DNA of 51,762 bases from Clostridiales bacterium (GTDB lineage Bacteria; Bacillota; Clostridia; Lachnospirales; Lachnospiraceae). The stretch is from positions 1-51,762 of the forward strand of contig JAJQEU010000093.1 of the NCBI GenBank assembly GCA_021201535.1. Direction: 5' to 3'. Below, piece by piece: positions 34,308-42,215 of this stretch. Made by a program: the position numbers and the translations under genes. The first letter of the stretch is position 1. Each line of letters opens with the position of its first letter. The notes beneath the pieces were generated by a model. It did no database searches, was not told the origin of the DNA, and worked only from the letters and a program-made list of their open reading frames with translations.

Positions 34308-37300
34308 ATGAGCACGAAAGTACAGATTAAACCCTTTAAAAAAGTGCTGGTGGCGAACCGCGGCGAGATCGCGATCCGCGTGTTCCGGGCCTGTAACGAG
34401 CTCGGCATCGCGACCGTCAGCATTTTTTCAAAGGAAGATAAGTACGCACTCTTCCACTCCAAAGCGGATGAGTCGTATCCGCTGAACCCGGCGAAGGGAC
34501 CGATCGACGCGTATCTGGACATCGACACCATCATCAAGATCGCGCTGAACGCGAACGTGGACGCCATCCATCCCGGCTACGGATTTCTGTCTGAGAATCC
34601 CGACTTTGTCGACGCCTGCGAGAAGAACGGCATCGTCTTCATCGGACCGACCAGCGATATCATGAACGCCATGGGAGACAAGATCTCCTCCAAGAAGATG
34701 GCGATCGAAGCCAACGTACCCATCATCCCGGGCGTTGACTACGCGATCAAGGACATTGACAAGGCAAAAGAAGTCGCCAAGATGGTCGGCTTCCCGATCA
34801 TGCTGAAGGCTTCCAACGGCGGCGGCGGCCGCGGTATGCGTATCGTAAACCGCATCGAGGATCTGGAGCAGGAGTTCAACGAAGCAAAGAATGAGTCCAA
34901 AAAGGCATTCGGCGACGACAAGATCTTCATCGAGAAGTACCTGCGCGGACCGAAGCACATTGAAGTACAGGTTCTCGGCGACAACTACGGCAACGTCGTA
35001 CATCTTTTCGACCGCGACTGCTCCGTACAGAGACGTCACCAGAAGGTCGTAGAATACGCGCCCGCGTTCTCGATTCCGAACGAGACCCGGCAGATCATTT
35101 TCGACTCCGCCATCCGTCTCTCCAAGAACGTCGGCTACCGCAACGCCGGTACCCTTGAGTTCCTGGTAGATGAGGAGAACAATCCCTACTTCATCGAGAT
35201 GAATCCGCGTATCCAGGTGGAGCACACGGTCAGCGAGATGATCACGAATATCGACATCGTACAGTCCCAGATCCTGGTCGCGGAGGGTTATCCTCTGGAT
35301 TCCGACGAGGTCAACATTCCCTCACAGGAGGATGTGAAATGCATCGGTTATTCCATCCAGACCCGTGTCACCACGGAGGATCCGGGCAATAACTTCCTGC
35401 CGGATACCGGCGAGATCACGGTTTACCGCTCCGGCTCCGGAAACGGTATCCGTCTCGACGGCGGCAACGCTTTCACCGGTTCTGTTGTTTCCCCTTACTA
35501 TGACAGCCTTCTGGTAAAAGCGATCTCCATCGACCGCACCTTTGAGGGAGCGGTGAAAAAATCCCTCCGTGCCCTGCGCGAGATGCGGATCCGCGGCGTA
35601 AAGACGAACATCCCGTTCCTGATCAATGTGCTGAACCATCCGACCTTCATCAGCGGAAAGTGCTACACCACATTCATCGAGGAGACGCCGGAGCTGTTCA
35701 ACCTGCACATCAGCCAGGACCGCGCGACGAAGATCGTAGAGTTCCTCGGCGACCGGATCGTAAACTCCGGCGTGAAGGACAAGCCGGCCTTCGAGAACCG
35801 CGTACTGCCGGTCTATGACAAGACAAAGACCGTTTACGGCGGACGCGACCGGTTCCTGAAGATGGGTCCGAAGGATTTCACCCAGTGCCTTCTGAAAGAA
35901 GACAGATTATTTGTCACAGACACGACCATGCGTGACGCACAGCAGTCCCTTCTCGCCACCCGGATGAGAAGCAAGGATCTCTGCGGAGCCGCCTACGCGA
36001 CGAACGCTTTTATGGAAAATGCTTTCTCCGTGGAAGCCTGGGGCGGAGCCACCTACGACACCGCGTACCGTTTCCTGAAGGAATCCCCGTGGAAACGTCT
36101 GGAGCTGCTGCGCCAGCGTATGCCGAACACCCTGATCCAGATGCTGCTGCGTGCTTCCAATGCGGTTGGATACAGCAACTATCCGGACAATGTGGTCAAA
36201 CAGTTCATCGAGGTTTCCGCAGAGCACGGCATCGACGTCTTCCGTGTCTTCGACAGCCTGAACTGGGTTGAGAATATGAAGATGCCGATCGAGGAGTGCT
36301 TAAAGACCGGCAAGATCGTCGAGGGCAGCATCTGCTACACCGGCGACATCACGAACCCGGATGAGACGAAATACACACTGGATTACTATGTAAAGATGGC
36401 GCTGGAGCTGGAGAAGCTGGGATGCCATATCATCGCGATCAAGGATATGGCCGGCCTGTTGAAGCCGCGTGCGGCCAAAGAGCTGGTTTCCACCTTAAAG
36501 AGCGAGCTGCATGTACCGGTTCATCTTCATACGCATGATTCCACCGGTAACGGCGTCAGCAGCGTTCTGATGGCGGCGGAGGCCGGTGTGGACATCGTCG
36601 ATCTCGCGATCGAGTCCATGGCTTCCATGACCAGCCAGCCTTCCATGAACGCAGTCGTTGAGGCGCTTCGCGGCAGCAAACGCGACACCGGACTCGATTT
36701 TGAGGAGCTGGATGAGCTGAGCCGCTATTATGGCCGCATCCGCAAGGTATACGAGCAGTTCGAGAGCGACATGAAGTCCCCGAACGCTGAGATCTACAAA
36801 TATGAGATCCCCGGCGGACAGTATTCCAACCTGCTCGCACAGGTAACCAGCATGGGTTCCGCAGATGAGTTTGAGTCGATCAAGGCGCTCTACAAGGATG
36901 CCAACGAGCTGCTCGGCAACATCGTAAAGGTTACGCCTACCTCCAAGGCGGTCGGCGACCTCGCGATCTTCATGTTCCAGAACGGCCTGACGAAGGACAA
37001 TATCCTGACGGACGGCGCCGCCCTCTCCTACCCGGATTCGGTTGTTTCCTACTTCCAGGGTATGATGGGCCAGCCCTACGGCGGATTCCCGGCAGAGCTG
37101 CAGAAGATCGTATTAAAGGATATCGAACCGCTTACCGACCGTCCCGGCAAGACGCTCGAACCGGTCGATTTTGACGCGATCAAACAGCATCTGATCGACG
37201 AATTCGGCTACGGCGACAAGTCACCGGAGGTCATGAAGCAGAAGTCCATCAGCTACGCTCTGTATCCGAAGGTATACGAAGACTACTGCGAGCACTTCGA

Positions 37301-37799
37301 GATGTACAACGATGTAACGCGCCTGGAGAGCCACGTATTTTTCTACGGTCTGCGCAAGAACGAGGAGACCTATCTCGACATAGGCGAGGGCAAAAAGCTC
37401 CTGATCAAATATCTGGAGATGAGCGAGCCGGATGAGAACGGCGTACGCATCCTGACCTTCAGCGTCAACGGCATGCTCCGTACCGTCAAGATTCAGGATA
37501 AGAACCTTGAGGTAAAAGCGGACAGCCGACTGAAGGCGGACAAGAACAACCCGCAGCACCTCGGATCTTCCATCCCGGGTACTGTCGGCAAGGTTCTGGT
37601 AAGCGAAGGCGATCCGGTTACCGTCAACATGCCTCTGATGACCGTCGAGGCCATGAAGATGGAGACCACCGTCGTATCCACCGTCAACGGTACGGTAGAC
37701 AAGATCTACGTGACGCAGGGTGATTCCGTACATCAGGATGATCTGCTGATCTCCTTCCATATCGCGAAGGAGGAGCCTGCGGAGGGCGAAGAAGAGTAA
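34308..37799 (+). CDS. pyc: Pyruvate carboxylase
   Basis: A 1163-residue single-chain enzyme carboxylating pyruvate to oxaloacetate. Order: biotin carboxylase (about 1-460; KASNGGGGRGMR, EMNPRIQVEHTVSE), carboxyltransferase (about 540-820; TDTTMRDAQQSLLATRMR, LHTHDSTGNG), the central allosteric/assembly region, and a biotinyl domain whose lysine is K1117 in EAMKM. Length is normal. Third positions use C and G heavily and uniformly, as in highly expressed genes. It has its own promoter, leader hairpin and terminator. Facing the porCDAB operon, it supplies oxaloacetate while Por connects pyruvate to acetyl-CoA and ferredoxin. Confidence 0.97.
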   Translation: MSTKVQIKPFKKVLVANRGEIAIRVFRACNELGIATVSIFSKEDKYALFHSKADESYPLNPAKGPIDAYLDIDTIIKIALNANVDAIHPGYGFLSENPDFVDACEKNGIVFIGPTSDIMNAMGDKISSKKMAIEANVPIIPGVDYAIKDIDKAKEVAKMVGFPIMLKASNGGGGRGMRIVNRIEDLEQEFNEAKNESKKAFGDDKIFIEKYLRGPKHIEVQVLGDNYGNVVHLFDRDCSVQRRHQKVVEYAPAFSIPNETRQIIFDSAIRLSKNVGYRNAGTLEFLVDEENNPYFIEMNPRIQVEHTVSEMITNIDIVQSQILVAEGYPLDSDEVNIPSQEDVKCIGYSIQTRVTTEDPGNNFLPDTGEITVYRSGSGNGIRLDGGNAFTGSVVSPYYDSLLVKAISIDRTFEGAVKKSLRALREMRIRGVKTNIPFLINVLNHPTFISGKCYTTFIEETPELFNLHISQDRATKIVEFLGDRIVNSGVKDKPAFENRVLPVYDKTKTVYGGRDRFLKMGPKDFTQCLLKEDRLFVTDTTMRDAQQSLLATRMRSKDLCGAAYATNAFMENAFSVEAWGGATYDTAYRFLKESPWKRLELLRQRMPNTLIQMLLRASNAVGYSNYPDNVVKQFIEVSAEHGIDVFRVFDSLNWVENMKMPIEECLKTGKIVEGSICYTGDITNPDETKYTLDYYVKMALELEKLGCHIIAIKDMAGLLKPRAAKELVSTLKSELHVPVHLHTHDSTGNGVSSVLMAAEAGVDIVDLAIESMASMTSQPSMNAVVEALRGSKRDTGLDFEELDELSRYYGRIRKVYEQFESDMKSPNAEIYKYEIPGGQYSNLLAQVTSMGSADEFESIKALYKDANELLGNIVKVTPTSKAVGDLAIFMFQNGLTKDNILTDGAALSYPDSVVSYFQGMMGQPYGGFPAELQKIVLKDIEPLTDRPGKTLEPVDFDAIKQHLIDEFGYGDKSPEVMKQKSISYALYPKVYEDYCEHFEMYNDVTRLESHVFFYGLRKNEETYLDIGEGKKLLIKYLEMSEPDENGVRILTFSVNGMLRTVKIQDKNLEVKADSRLKADKNNPQHLGSSIPGTVGKVLVSEGDPVTVNMPLMTVEAMKMETTVVSTVNGTVDKIYVTQGDSVHQDDLLISFHIAKEEPAEGEEE

Positions 37800-37828
37800 C
37801 TTCTCTCTGTTTCCAGTATAACAAAAGC

Positions 37829-37866
37829 AAAACCTGCTGCATGGTCACATCATGCAGCAGGTTTTT
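37829..37866 (+). terminator. Terminator of pyruvate carboxylase
   Basis: A perfect 15-bp stem (AAAACCTGCTGCATG and complement) with a seven-base loop, followed by TTTTTT. Confidence 0.93.
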
Positions 37867-37889
37867 TACAATTTACGGAAAACAACACG

Positions 37890-37901
37890 AAGGAACTGTC
37901 G
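37890..37901 (+). repeat. AGGAACTGTC-family motif, copy b (left flank of recombinase gene)
   Basis: AAGGAACTGTCG, 17 bases past the recombinase stop codon. It is inverted relative to the AAGGAACTGTC at 38630-38640 on the other side of the gene. Confidence 0.6.
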
Positions 37902-37918
37902 TTTCCTTTGATAAATTC

Positions 37919-38548
37919 TCACGCCACTTCCGGACCTGTCTGTTCCTTTACCCATCGAAGAAAGGTAGAGTGTGATATTCCAAGAAATCCCGCAGCTTCC
38001 CTGATCGTAATCTCTCCGTCCAGATACTGACCCATCCGGATATAGAATTCCGGCGTGCGTTCTTTCGGCGGACGTCCGAATTTTACCCCCTTTGCCTTCG
38101 CTGCAACGATTCCCTCCTTCTGCCGCTCGTGAATTTTCTCACGCTCCAGCTGCGCAAAGCAGCTCATCACCTCCAGAAAGATGGCACTGATCAGTCTGGA
38201 TGTCACATCCGTGATTCCGACTTCACTGTTCAGAAGCGGTATATTCAGGATGGGCATATCCAGAACAACAATGTCCACCTCCATTTTCCGCGTAATCAGC
38301 CGCCACTCATCAACGATCTCATCATAATTGCGCCCCAGGCGGTCAATGCTTTTGATGACAAGCGTATCCCTTGCTTCGAGCTTTGCTATGATCTCCCGAT
38401 AGGCCGGACGGTTGAAATCCTTTCCCGAAAAGCCATGATCCGAAAAAATATTCTCCCTCGGGACCCCATATTCATCCATTGCGATCAGCTGCCGATCCAG
38501 ATTCTGCTCCTGTGTGCTGACCCTGATATAACCGTAAACCTGACTCAT
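37919..38548 (-). CDS. Serine recombinase (resolvase/invertase family)
   Basis: A 209-residue small serine recombinase. Nucleophile S11 in YGYIRVSTQEQNLDRQ; catalytic arginines in SIDRLGRNYDE; long E-helix region ISAIFLEVMSCFAQLEREKIHERQKEGI; and a Hin-like C-terminal helix-turn-helix (TIREAAGFLGISHSTFLRWVKE, about 177-198). All active-site residues seem intact. GGAGG lies 12 bases before the ATG, with GGGG closer. There is no transposase partner, so it is not an IS607 pair. It lies alone between the pyc terminator and the porB terminator, bounded by inverted copies of AAGGAACTGTC. Confidence 0.92.
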   Translation of the reverse strand: MSQVYGYIRVSTQEQNLDRQLIAMDEYGVPRENIFSDHGFSGKDFNRPAYREIIAKLEARDTLVIKSIDRLGRNYDEIVDEWRLITRKMEVDIVVLDMPILNIPLLNSEVGITDVTSRLISAIFLEVMSCFAQLEREKIHERQKEGIVAAKAKGVKFGRPPKERTPEFYIRMGQYLDGEITIREAAGFLGISHSTFLRWVKEQTGPEVA

Positions 38549-38582
38549 AATTCCCCATATCCTCCTTCTTTGATTTTCCTTC

Positions 38583-38640
38583 AGGAACTGTTACGAAATA
38601 ATTTGAGCAGATTGTGCCGAATAATGCGTGACAGTTCCTT
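38583..38640. repeat. Palindromic AGGAACTGTC-family element (copy c)
   Basis: A 58-base imperfect palindrome: AGGAACTGTTACG at the left end and the complement of AGGAACTGTCACG at the right (one mismatch in 13), with AATAAT on both inner sides. It starts 35 bases upstream of the recombinase ATG, so it would lie in that gene's promoter or leader. Confidence 0.75.
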
Positions 38641-38690
38641 ACCATTGTAACCGATTCAGGATATGGGATGTCAGGCATCTGATTCATATA

Positions 38691-38731
38691 AAAAGGATAT
38701 GGCTGCCTGAAAATCAGGAAGTCATATCCTT
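38691..38731 (-). terminator. Terminator of the porCDAB operon
   Basis: Read leftward: outer stem AAGGATATG/CATATCCTT, inner stem CCTGA/TCAGG, then TTTTTAT. It stands 25 bases after the porB stop. Confidence 0.85.
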
Positions 38732-38755
38732 ATTTGTATCCGATCCCGCGTTTTA

Positions 38756-39700
38756 CTATCTCGCGCACTTATACTGGAGGTCTTCCCATCTCCGATCCAC
38801 TTCATTCTGGAACTGGACGATCAGATCCTCATTACCCGGTTTGAACAGATGCCTGAATCTGCCCTGTTCTCTCAGGAAATCCTCGACAGGAAGTTTCTTT
38901 TTCGGCTCGTAGGTGAGCCTCCACTTTCCGTGTTCCACCTCGAACAGCGGCCAGTAGCAGGTCTCCACCGCCAGCTTGCAGATCTTCATGATATCCGCCG
39001 TCTCATAACGCCAGCCGCGCGGGCAGGGAGCCATGATATTCAGGAAGGAAGCCCCCTCCGTGTAGATGGCCTTCTCCGCCTTTTTGTGGATGTCGGAAAA
39101 ATTCCCCATCATCGTGGTCTGCCCGACGTAAGCCACATCGTGATCCGCGATGATGGAAGCCAGATCCTTACGGTTCTGCATCTTTCCGTTGGACTGTGTG
39201 CCCACCGGCGTGGTGGTGGTATCCGCAAACATCGGCGTCGCGGAGGAGCGCTGGATGCCGGTGTTCATGTACGCGCCGTTGTCATAGCAGACATAGACCA
39301 GGTCGTGTCCGCGCTCCATCGCACCGGACAGCGACTGGAAACCGATATCGTAGGTGCCGCCGTCGCCGCCGAACGTGATGAATTTAAAAGTCTGATCCAG
39401 CGGAAGACGGCCGCGCTTGCGCAGCGCCCGGTAGGCGGTCTCCACGCCGCTCAGGGTCGCGCCGCCGTTCTCAAACGCGTTGTGGATATAGCTGTCCTCC
39501 CAGGATGTATAGGGGTACATGAAGGATGATACCTCCAGGCAGCCGGTCGCGTTGCCGATGACTGCCTGATCCCCCTCATGGAGGGCGCGCAGAACCGCAC
39601 GGACCGCGATGGTCGCGCCGCAGCCGGCGCACATTCTGTGTCCCGGCGCGAGACGTTCCGGTTTGCTCATCACCTGTTTGAAATCATATCTCTCAGCCAT
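38756..39700 (-). CDS. porB: Pyruvate:ferredoxin oxidoreductase, beta subunit
   Basis: A 314-residue ThDP-binding subunit. LAPGHRMCAGCGA holds two Fe-S cysteines (C24, C27) with a third in NATGCLEV; GGDGGTYDIG with DNGAYMNTG is the ThDP-Mg motif. The long acidic/basic tail after TYEPKKKLP is usual for PorB. It overlaps porA by eight bases. Other 2-oxoacid oxidoreductases have a similar beta subunit; four separate subunits and PorA motifs favour pyruvate. Confidence 0.92.
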   Translation of the reverse strand: MAERYDFKQVMSKPERLAPGHRMCAGCGATIAVRAVLRALHEGDQAVIGNATGCLEVSSFMYPYTSWEDSYIHNAFENGGATLSGVETAYRALRKRGRLPLDQTFKFITFGGDGGTYDIGFQSLSGAMERGHDLVYVCYDNGAYMNTGIQRSSATPMFADTTTTPVGTQSNGKMQNRKDLASIIADHDVAYVGQTTMMGNFSDIHKKAEKAIYTEGASFLNIMAPCPRGWRYETADIMKICKLAVETCYWPLFEVEHGKWRLTYEPKKKLPVEDFLREQGRFRHLFKPGNEDLIVQFQNEVDRRWEDLQYKCAR

Positions 39701-40895
39701 TCTCCGAAACCTCCCCCGTTCTTAATCCGATATACTGATACTGCTCAATCGGCTGTCCGGTCGCCACGGACTCTTCCATCGCCAGGAAAACCTCCTTCGC
39801 CTCATCCGTTGTGAAATCACGTCCTCCGAGACCGTATATATAATTCGTTGTCTGAATATAAATCCTGCTGCGGTACAGTCCTGCCAGAACCTCTGCGCCC
39901 AGCGGACCGCCGTGTCCGTTATAGCTCTCGCAGCGATCGAGGATTGCGACCGATTGACATCCTTTCAGCGCCTCCGCAATCTCCTCCGCCGGGAAAGGAC
40001 GGAACACGCGAAGCTTTAACACGCCGACCTTTTTCCCCTCTTCCCGCAGCTCGTCCGCCGCCTGTTTGGCGGTCCCGGCCGCGGAACCGATCAGCAGCAT
40101 GATGTAATCCGCGTCCGATGTCCGGTATTCCTCAAACAGACCGTAGGTTCTCCCAGAAATCTGTCCGTATTCTTTCGCCACATCGAGGATGACCTGCTTC
40201 GCGTTCTGAAGTGCGATCAGCTGGTTCTTCCGACCCTCCATCACGTAGTTGGAAACGGAATAAGGCCCCACGGAAACCGGTCTGCCCGGGTTCAGCATGT
40301 ACTCCTCGGGCTCATATTCGCCCACAAAAGAGCGCACCGGCTCATCCTCCATCAGCTCGATATTCTCCACCGCGTGGCTCGTGATAAAGCCGTCCTGGCA
40401 GATCATGATCGGCAGACGCACATCCCTGTGCTCCGCAATGCGGTAGGCCTGCAGCATATTGTCGTATACTTCCTGATTGTTCTCCGCGTAAATCTGGATC
40501 CAGCCGGTGTCGCGGGCGCCCATACCGTCCGTGTGATCACAGTTGATATTGATCGGGCCGGACAGAGTGCGGTTCACCAGAGCCAGCGTGATCGGCATCC
40601 GGTTGGACGCCGCCAGAAGGAGCTCCTCCCACATCAGGGCCAGCCCCGCCGAGGAGGTGGCTGTGAGCGTCCGTGCCCCCGCCGCCTCGGAGCCGATGCA
40701 CGCGCTCATGGCGGAATGCTCGCTCTCCACCGGGATGAATTCCGTGTCAACCTCTCCGTTTGCTATGTAGGTGGAAACCATCTGCGGGATCTCCGTAGAA
40801 GGTGTGATGGGAAACGCCGGCATCACATCCGGGTTGATCTGCCTGATCGCCCAGGCAACGGCTTCGTTGCCCGACATTCTCTCTTTAATCGCCAT
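39693..40895 (-). CDS. porA: Pyruvate:ferredoxin oxidoreductase, alpha subunit
   Basis: A 400-residue subunit starting MAIKERMSGNEAVAWA, with PAFPITPSTEIPQ, ESEHSAMSACIGSEAAGARTLTATSSAGLALMWEE read in parts, and GPININCDHTDGMGARDTGWIQ, all typical of PorA. GGAGGG precedes the ATG, which overlaps the porD stop in TAATG, so the two are translationally coupled. It binds pyruvate together with PorB. Confidence 0.93.
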   Translation of the reverse strand: MAIKERMSGNEAVAWAIRQINPDVMPAFPITPSTEIPQMVSTYIANGEVDTEFIPVESEHSAMSACIGSEAAGARTLTATSSAGLALMWEELLLAASNRMPITLALVNRTLSGPININCDHTDGMGARDTGWIQIYAENNQEVYDNMLQAYRIAEHRDVRLPIMICQDGFITSHAVENIELMEDEPVRSFVGEYEPEEYMLNPGRPVSVGPYSVSNYVMEGRKNQLIALQNAKQVILDVAKEYGQISGRTYGLFEEYRTSDADYIMLLIGSAAGTAKQAADELREEGKKVGVLKLRVFRPFPAEEIAEALKGCQSVAILDRCESYNGHGGPLGAEVLAGLYRSRIYIQTTNYIYGLGGRDFTTDEAKEVFLAMEESVATGQPIEQYQYIGLRTGEVSENG

Positions 40896-41200
40896 TATTC
40901 TACTCCCTCCTTCATCACAATCGCGCCGAAGGGACACACCGCGGCGCAGATGCCGCAGCCCTTGCAGTGATCCAGGTCAAAAGCAAGTCTTTTTCCGTCC
41001 CGCACCGGGATGCTGCTGTCCGGGCATACCGGCGTGCACAGCAGACACTGCTTGCATTGATCCGCCAGGTAGACCGGCGTATTATTCCTCCACTCACCGG
41101 TCAGGAACAGCTTCGAGGTGCCTGCGGCAAAAATCTGCATGCCTTCGGTCATACCGGTGTGAGGCGTCTTCTCATTTATTTTTGTAATATCCGTTCTCAT
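40895..41200 (-). CDS. porD: Pyruvate:ferredoxin oxidoreductase, delta (ferredoxin-like) subunit
   Basis: A 101-residue protein with two 4Fe-4S motifs, CKQCLLCTPVCP (about 49-60) and CKGCGICAAVCP (about 79-90). It relays electrons from the ThDP site to ferredoxin. The first half, EWRNNTPVY, is the usual PorD pattern. Confidence 0.95.
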   Translation of the reverse strand: MRTDITKINEKTPHTGMTEGMQIFAAGTSKLFLTGEWRNNTPVYLADQCKQCLLCTPVCPDSSIPVRDGKRLAFDLDHCKGCGICAAVCPFGAIVMKEGVE

Positions 41201-41259
41201 CTGATTTCCTCGTTTCTTATGTGTGGATCGCTCTGCGGTACCTGATCCGCGCGTCTGAT

Positions 41260-41841
41260 TCAGACCTGATCCGCCAGCGCGTCAAACGTCATCTGCAGCG
41301 CCTTCATGTTCCCGTCGATCACTTCCGGCTTTTTCGCGAATTTATGCTGATAGGAGCTGCGCATCTCATTCATGAAAATCTCCTCCGGCATCACCTTTGT
41401 CACGGCGACGACTGCCGCCAGCATCGGCGAATTCGGGAAATACTTACCCAAAGCCTCCTCGGAAATTTTTCTGGCGTCGATGGTATACACCCTGCCCATA
41501 TATCCGTTCAGCTGCGGCATTATCTCTTCCGGTGATTTGGCCGTGTTGACGATGATCGCGCCATCCTCTTTCAGACCGGCAGTCACATCCACCGTGTGCA
41601 GCAGCGTCTCATCCACAACGGCCACATAATCCGGATCGTAAATATTCGAGTGCACGCGGATCACATCCCCGCTGATCCGGTTGAACGCAGTGATCGGCGC
41701 CCCCATCCGCTCCGGACCGTACTCCGGAAAACCCTGAACGTATTTTCCGGTCTGAAAAGCGACATCCGCCAGAAGCAGCGCCGCTGTCTTGGCACCCTGA
41801 CCGCCGCGGCCGTGCCATCTGATCTCGATTCCGTTCTTCAT
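41260..41841 (-). CDS. porC: Pyruvate:ferredoxin oxidoreductase, gamma subunit
   Basis: A 193-residue subunit with EIRWHGRGGQGAKTAALLLADVAF, FPEYGPERMGAPITAFNRIS and IVNTAKSPEE. First gene of the operon, with AAGGAG before the ATG. Order gamma-delta-alpha-beta is the same as in archaea and Thermotoga. Confidence 0.94.
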   Translation of the reverse strand: MKNGIEIRWHGRGGQGAKTAALLLADVAFQTGKYVQGFPEYGPERMGAPITAFNRISGDVIRVHSNIYDPDYVAVVDETLLHTVDVTAGLKEDGAIIVNTAKSPEEIMPQLNGYMGRVYTIDARKISEEALGKYFPNSPMLAAVVAVTKVMPEEIFMNEMRSSYQHKFAKKPEVIDGNMKALQMTFDALADQV

Positions 41842-41860
41842 GATCGATTCTCCTTTGGTT

Positions 41861-41885
41861 CTGTATGACGAACCGGCTCATACAG
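41861..41885 (-). promoter_or_regulatory. Leader inverted repeat of porCDAB
   Basis: A perfect 8-bp inverted repeat CTGTATGA/TCATACAG with a nine-base loop, 20 bases before porC, within the transcript. Confidence 0.5.
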
Positions 41886-41939
41886 CTGCCGGACGCCCGA
41901 AAAATTTAAAATATAATTTATGTACAGACATGCTTATAT

Positions 41940-41968
41940 AGTATACCTGCTTTTACCTGCAAAGTAAA
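41940..41968 (-). promoter_or_regulatory. Sigma-A promoter of porCDAB
   Basis: Read leftward: TTTACT, 17 bases, TATACT, about 100 bases before porC. Confidence 0.65.
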
Positions 41969-42018
41969 GGACAGAATCACAATTTTATCGCTCTCCTTTT
42001 TTCTGCACACCTGTATGA

Positions 42019-42050
42019 CAAAAAAGCACCCCACGATTTTCGTGAGATGC
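42019..42050 (-). terminator. Terminator of tRNA-Leu
   Basis: Read leftward: an 11-bp stem (GCATCTCACGA with TCGTGGGGTGC, two G-U pairs), three-base loop, then TTTTTTGTC. Confidence 0.85.
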
Positions 42051-42053
42051 CTG

Positions 42054-42072
42054 TAAGGAACTGTCCCGAAAT
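42054..42072 (+). repeat. AGGAACTGTC-family motif, copy d
   Basis: TAAGGAACTGTCCCGAAAT, lying between the tRNA-Leu 3-prime end and its terminator, so transcribed as part of the tRNA precursor trailer. Confidence 0.55.
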
Positions 42073-42153
42073 GCCGCTGGCCGGACTCGAACCGGCACGG
42101 TGTTACCCGCTTGATTTTGAGTCAAGTGCGTCTGCCAATTCCGCCACAGCGGC
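42072..42153 (-). tRNA. tRNA-Leu (anticodon CAA)
   Basis: An 82-nt class II tRNA: acceptor GCCGCTG pairs with CAGCGGC, discriminator A, anticodon stem CTTGA/TCAAG with loop CTCAAAA (anticodon CAA, reading UUG), variable arm GGGTAACACC, T loop TTCGAGT. CCA is not encoded. Confidence 0.95.
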
Positions 42154-42215
42154 ATTCCGCCTGTATTTCAGACCAGATTAGAATATCATATCTCCGTTGA
42201 AAAAGCAAGCTGTTT

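Noticed and set aside
37919-38548. IS607-type insertion sequence
   Set aside because: The recombinase has a C-terminal, not N-terminal, DNA-binding domain, and there is no tnpB-like gene beside it.
38472-38687. A 71-codon frame overlapping the recombinase start and the palindromic element
   Set aside because: It arises from reading through the repeat in another frame; no ribosome site, and the recombinase frame is clearly coding.
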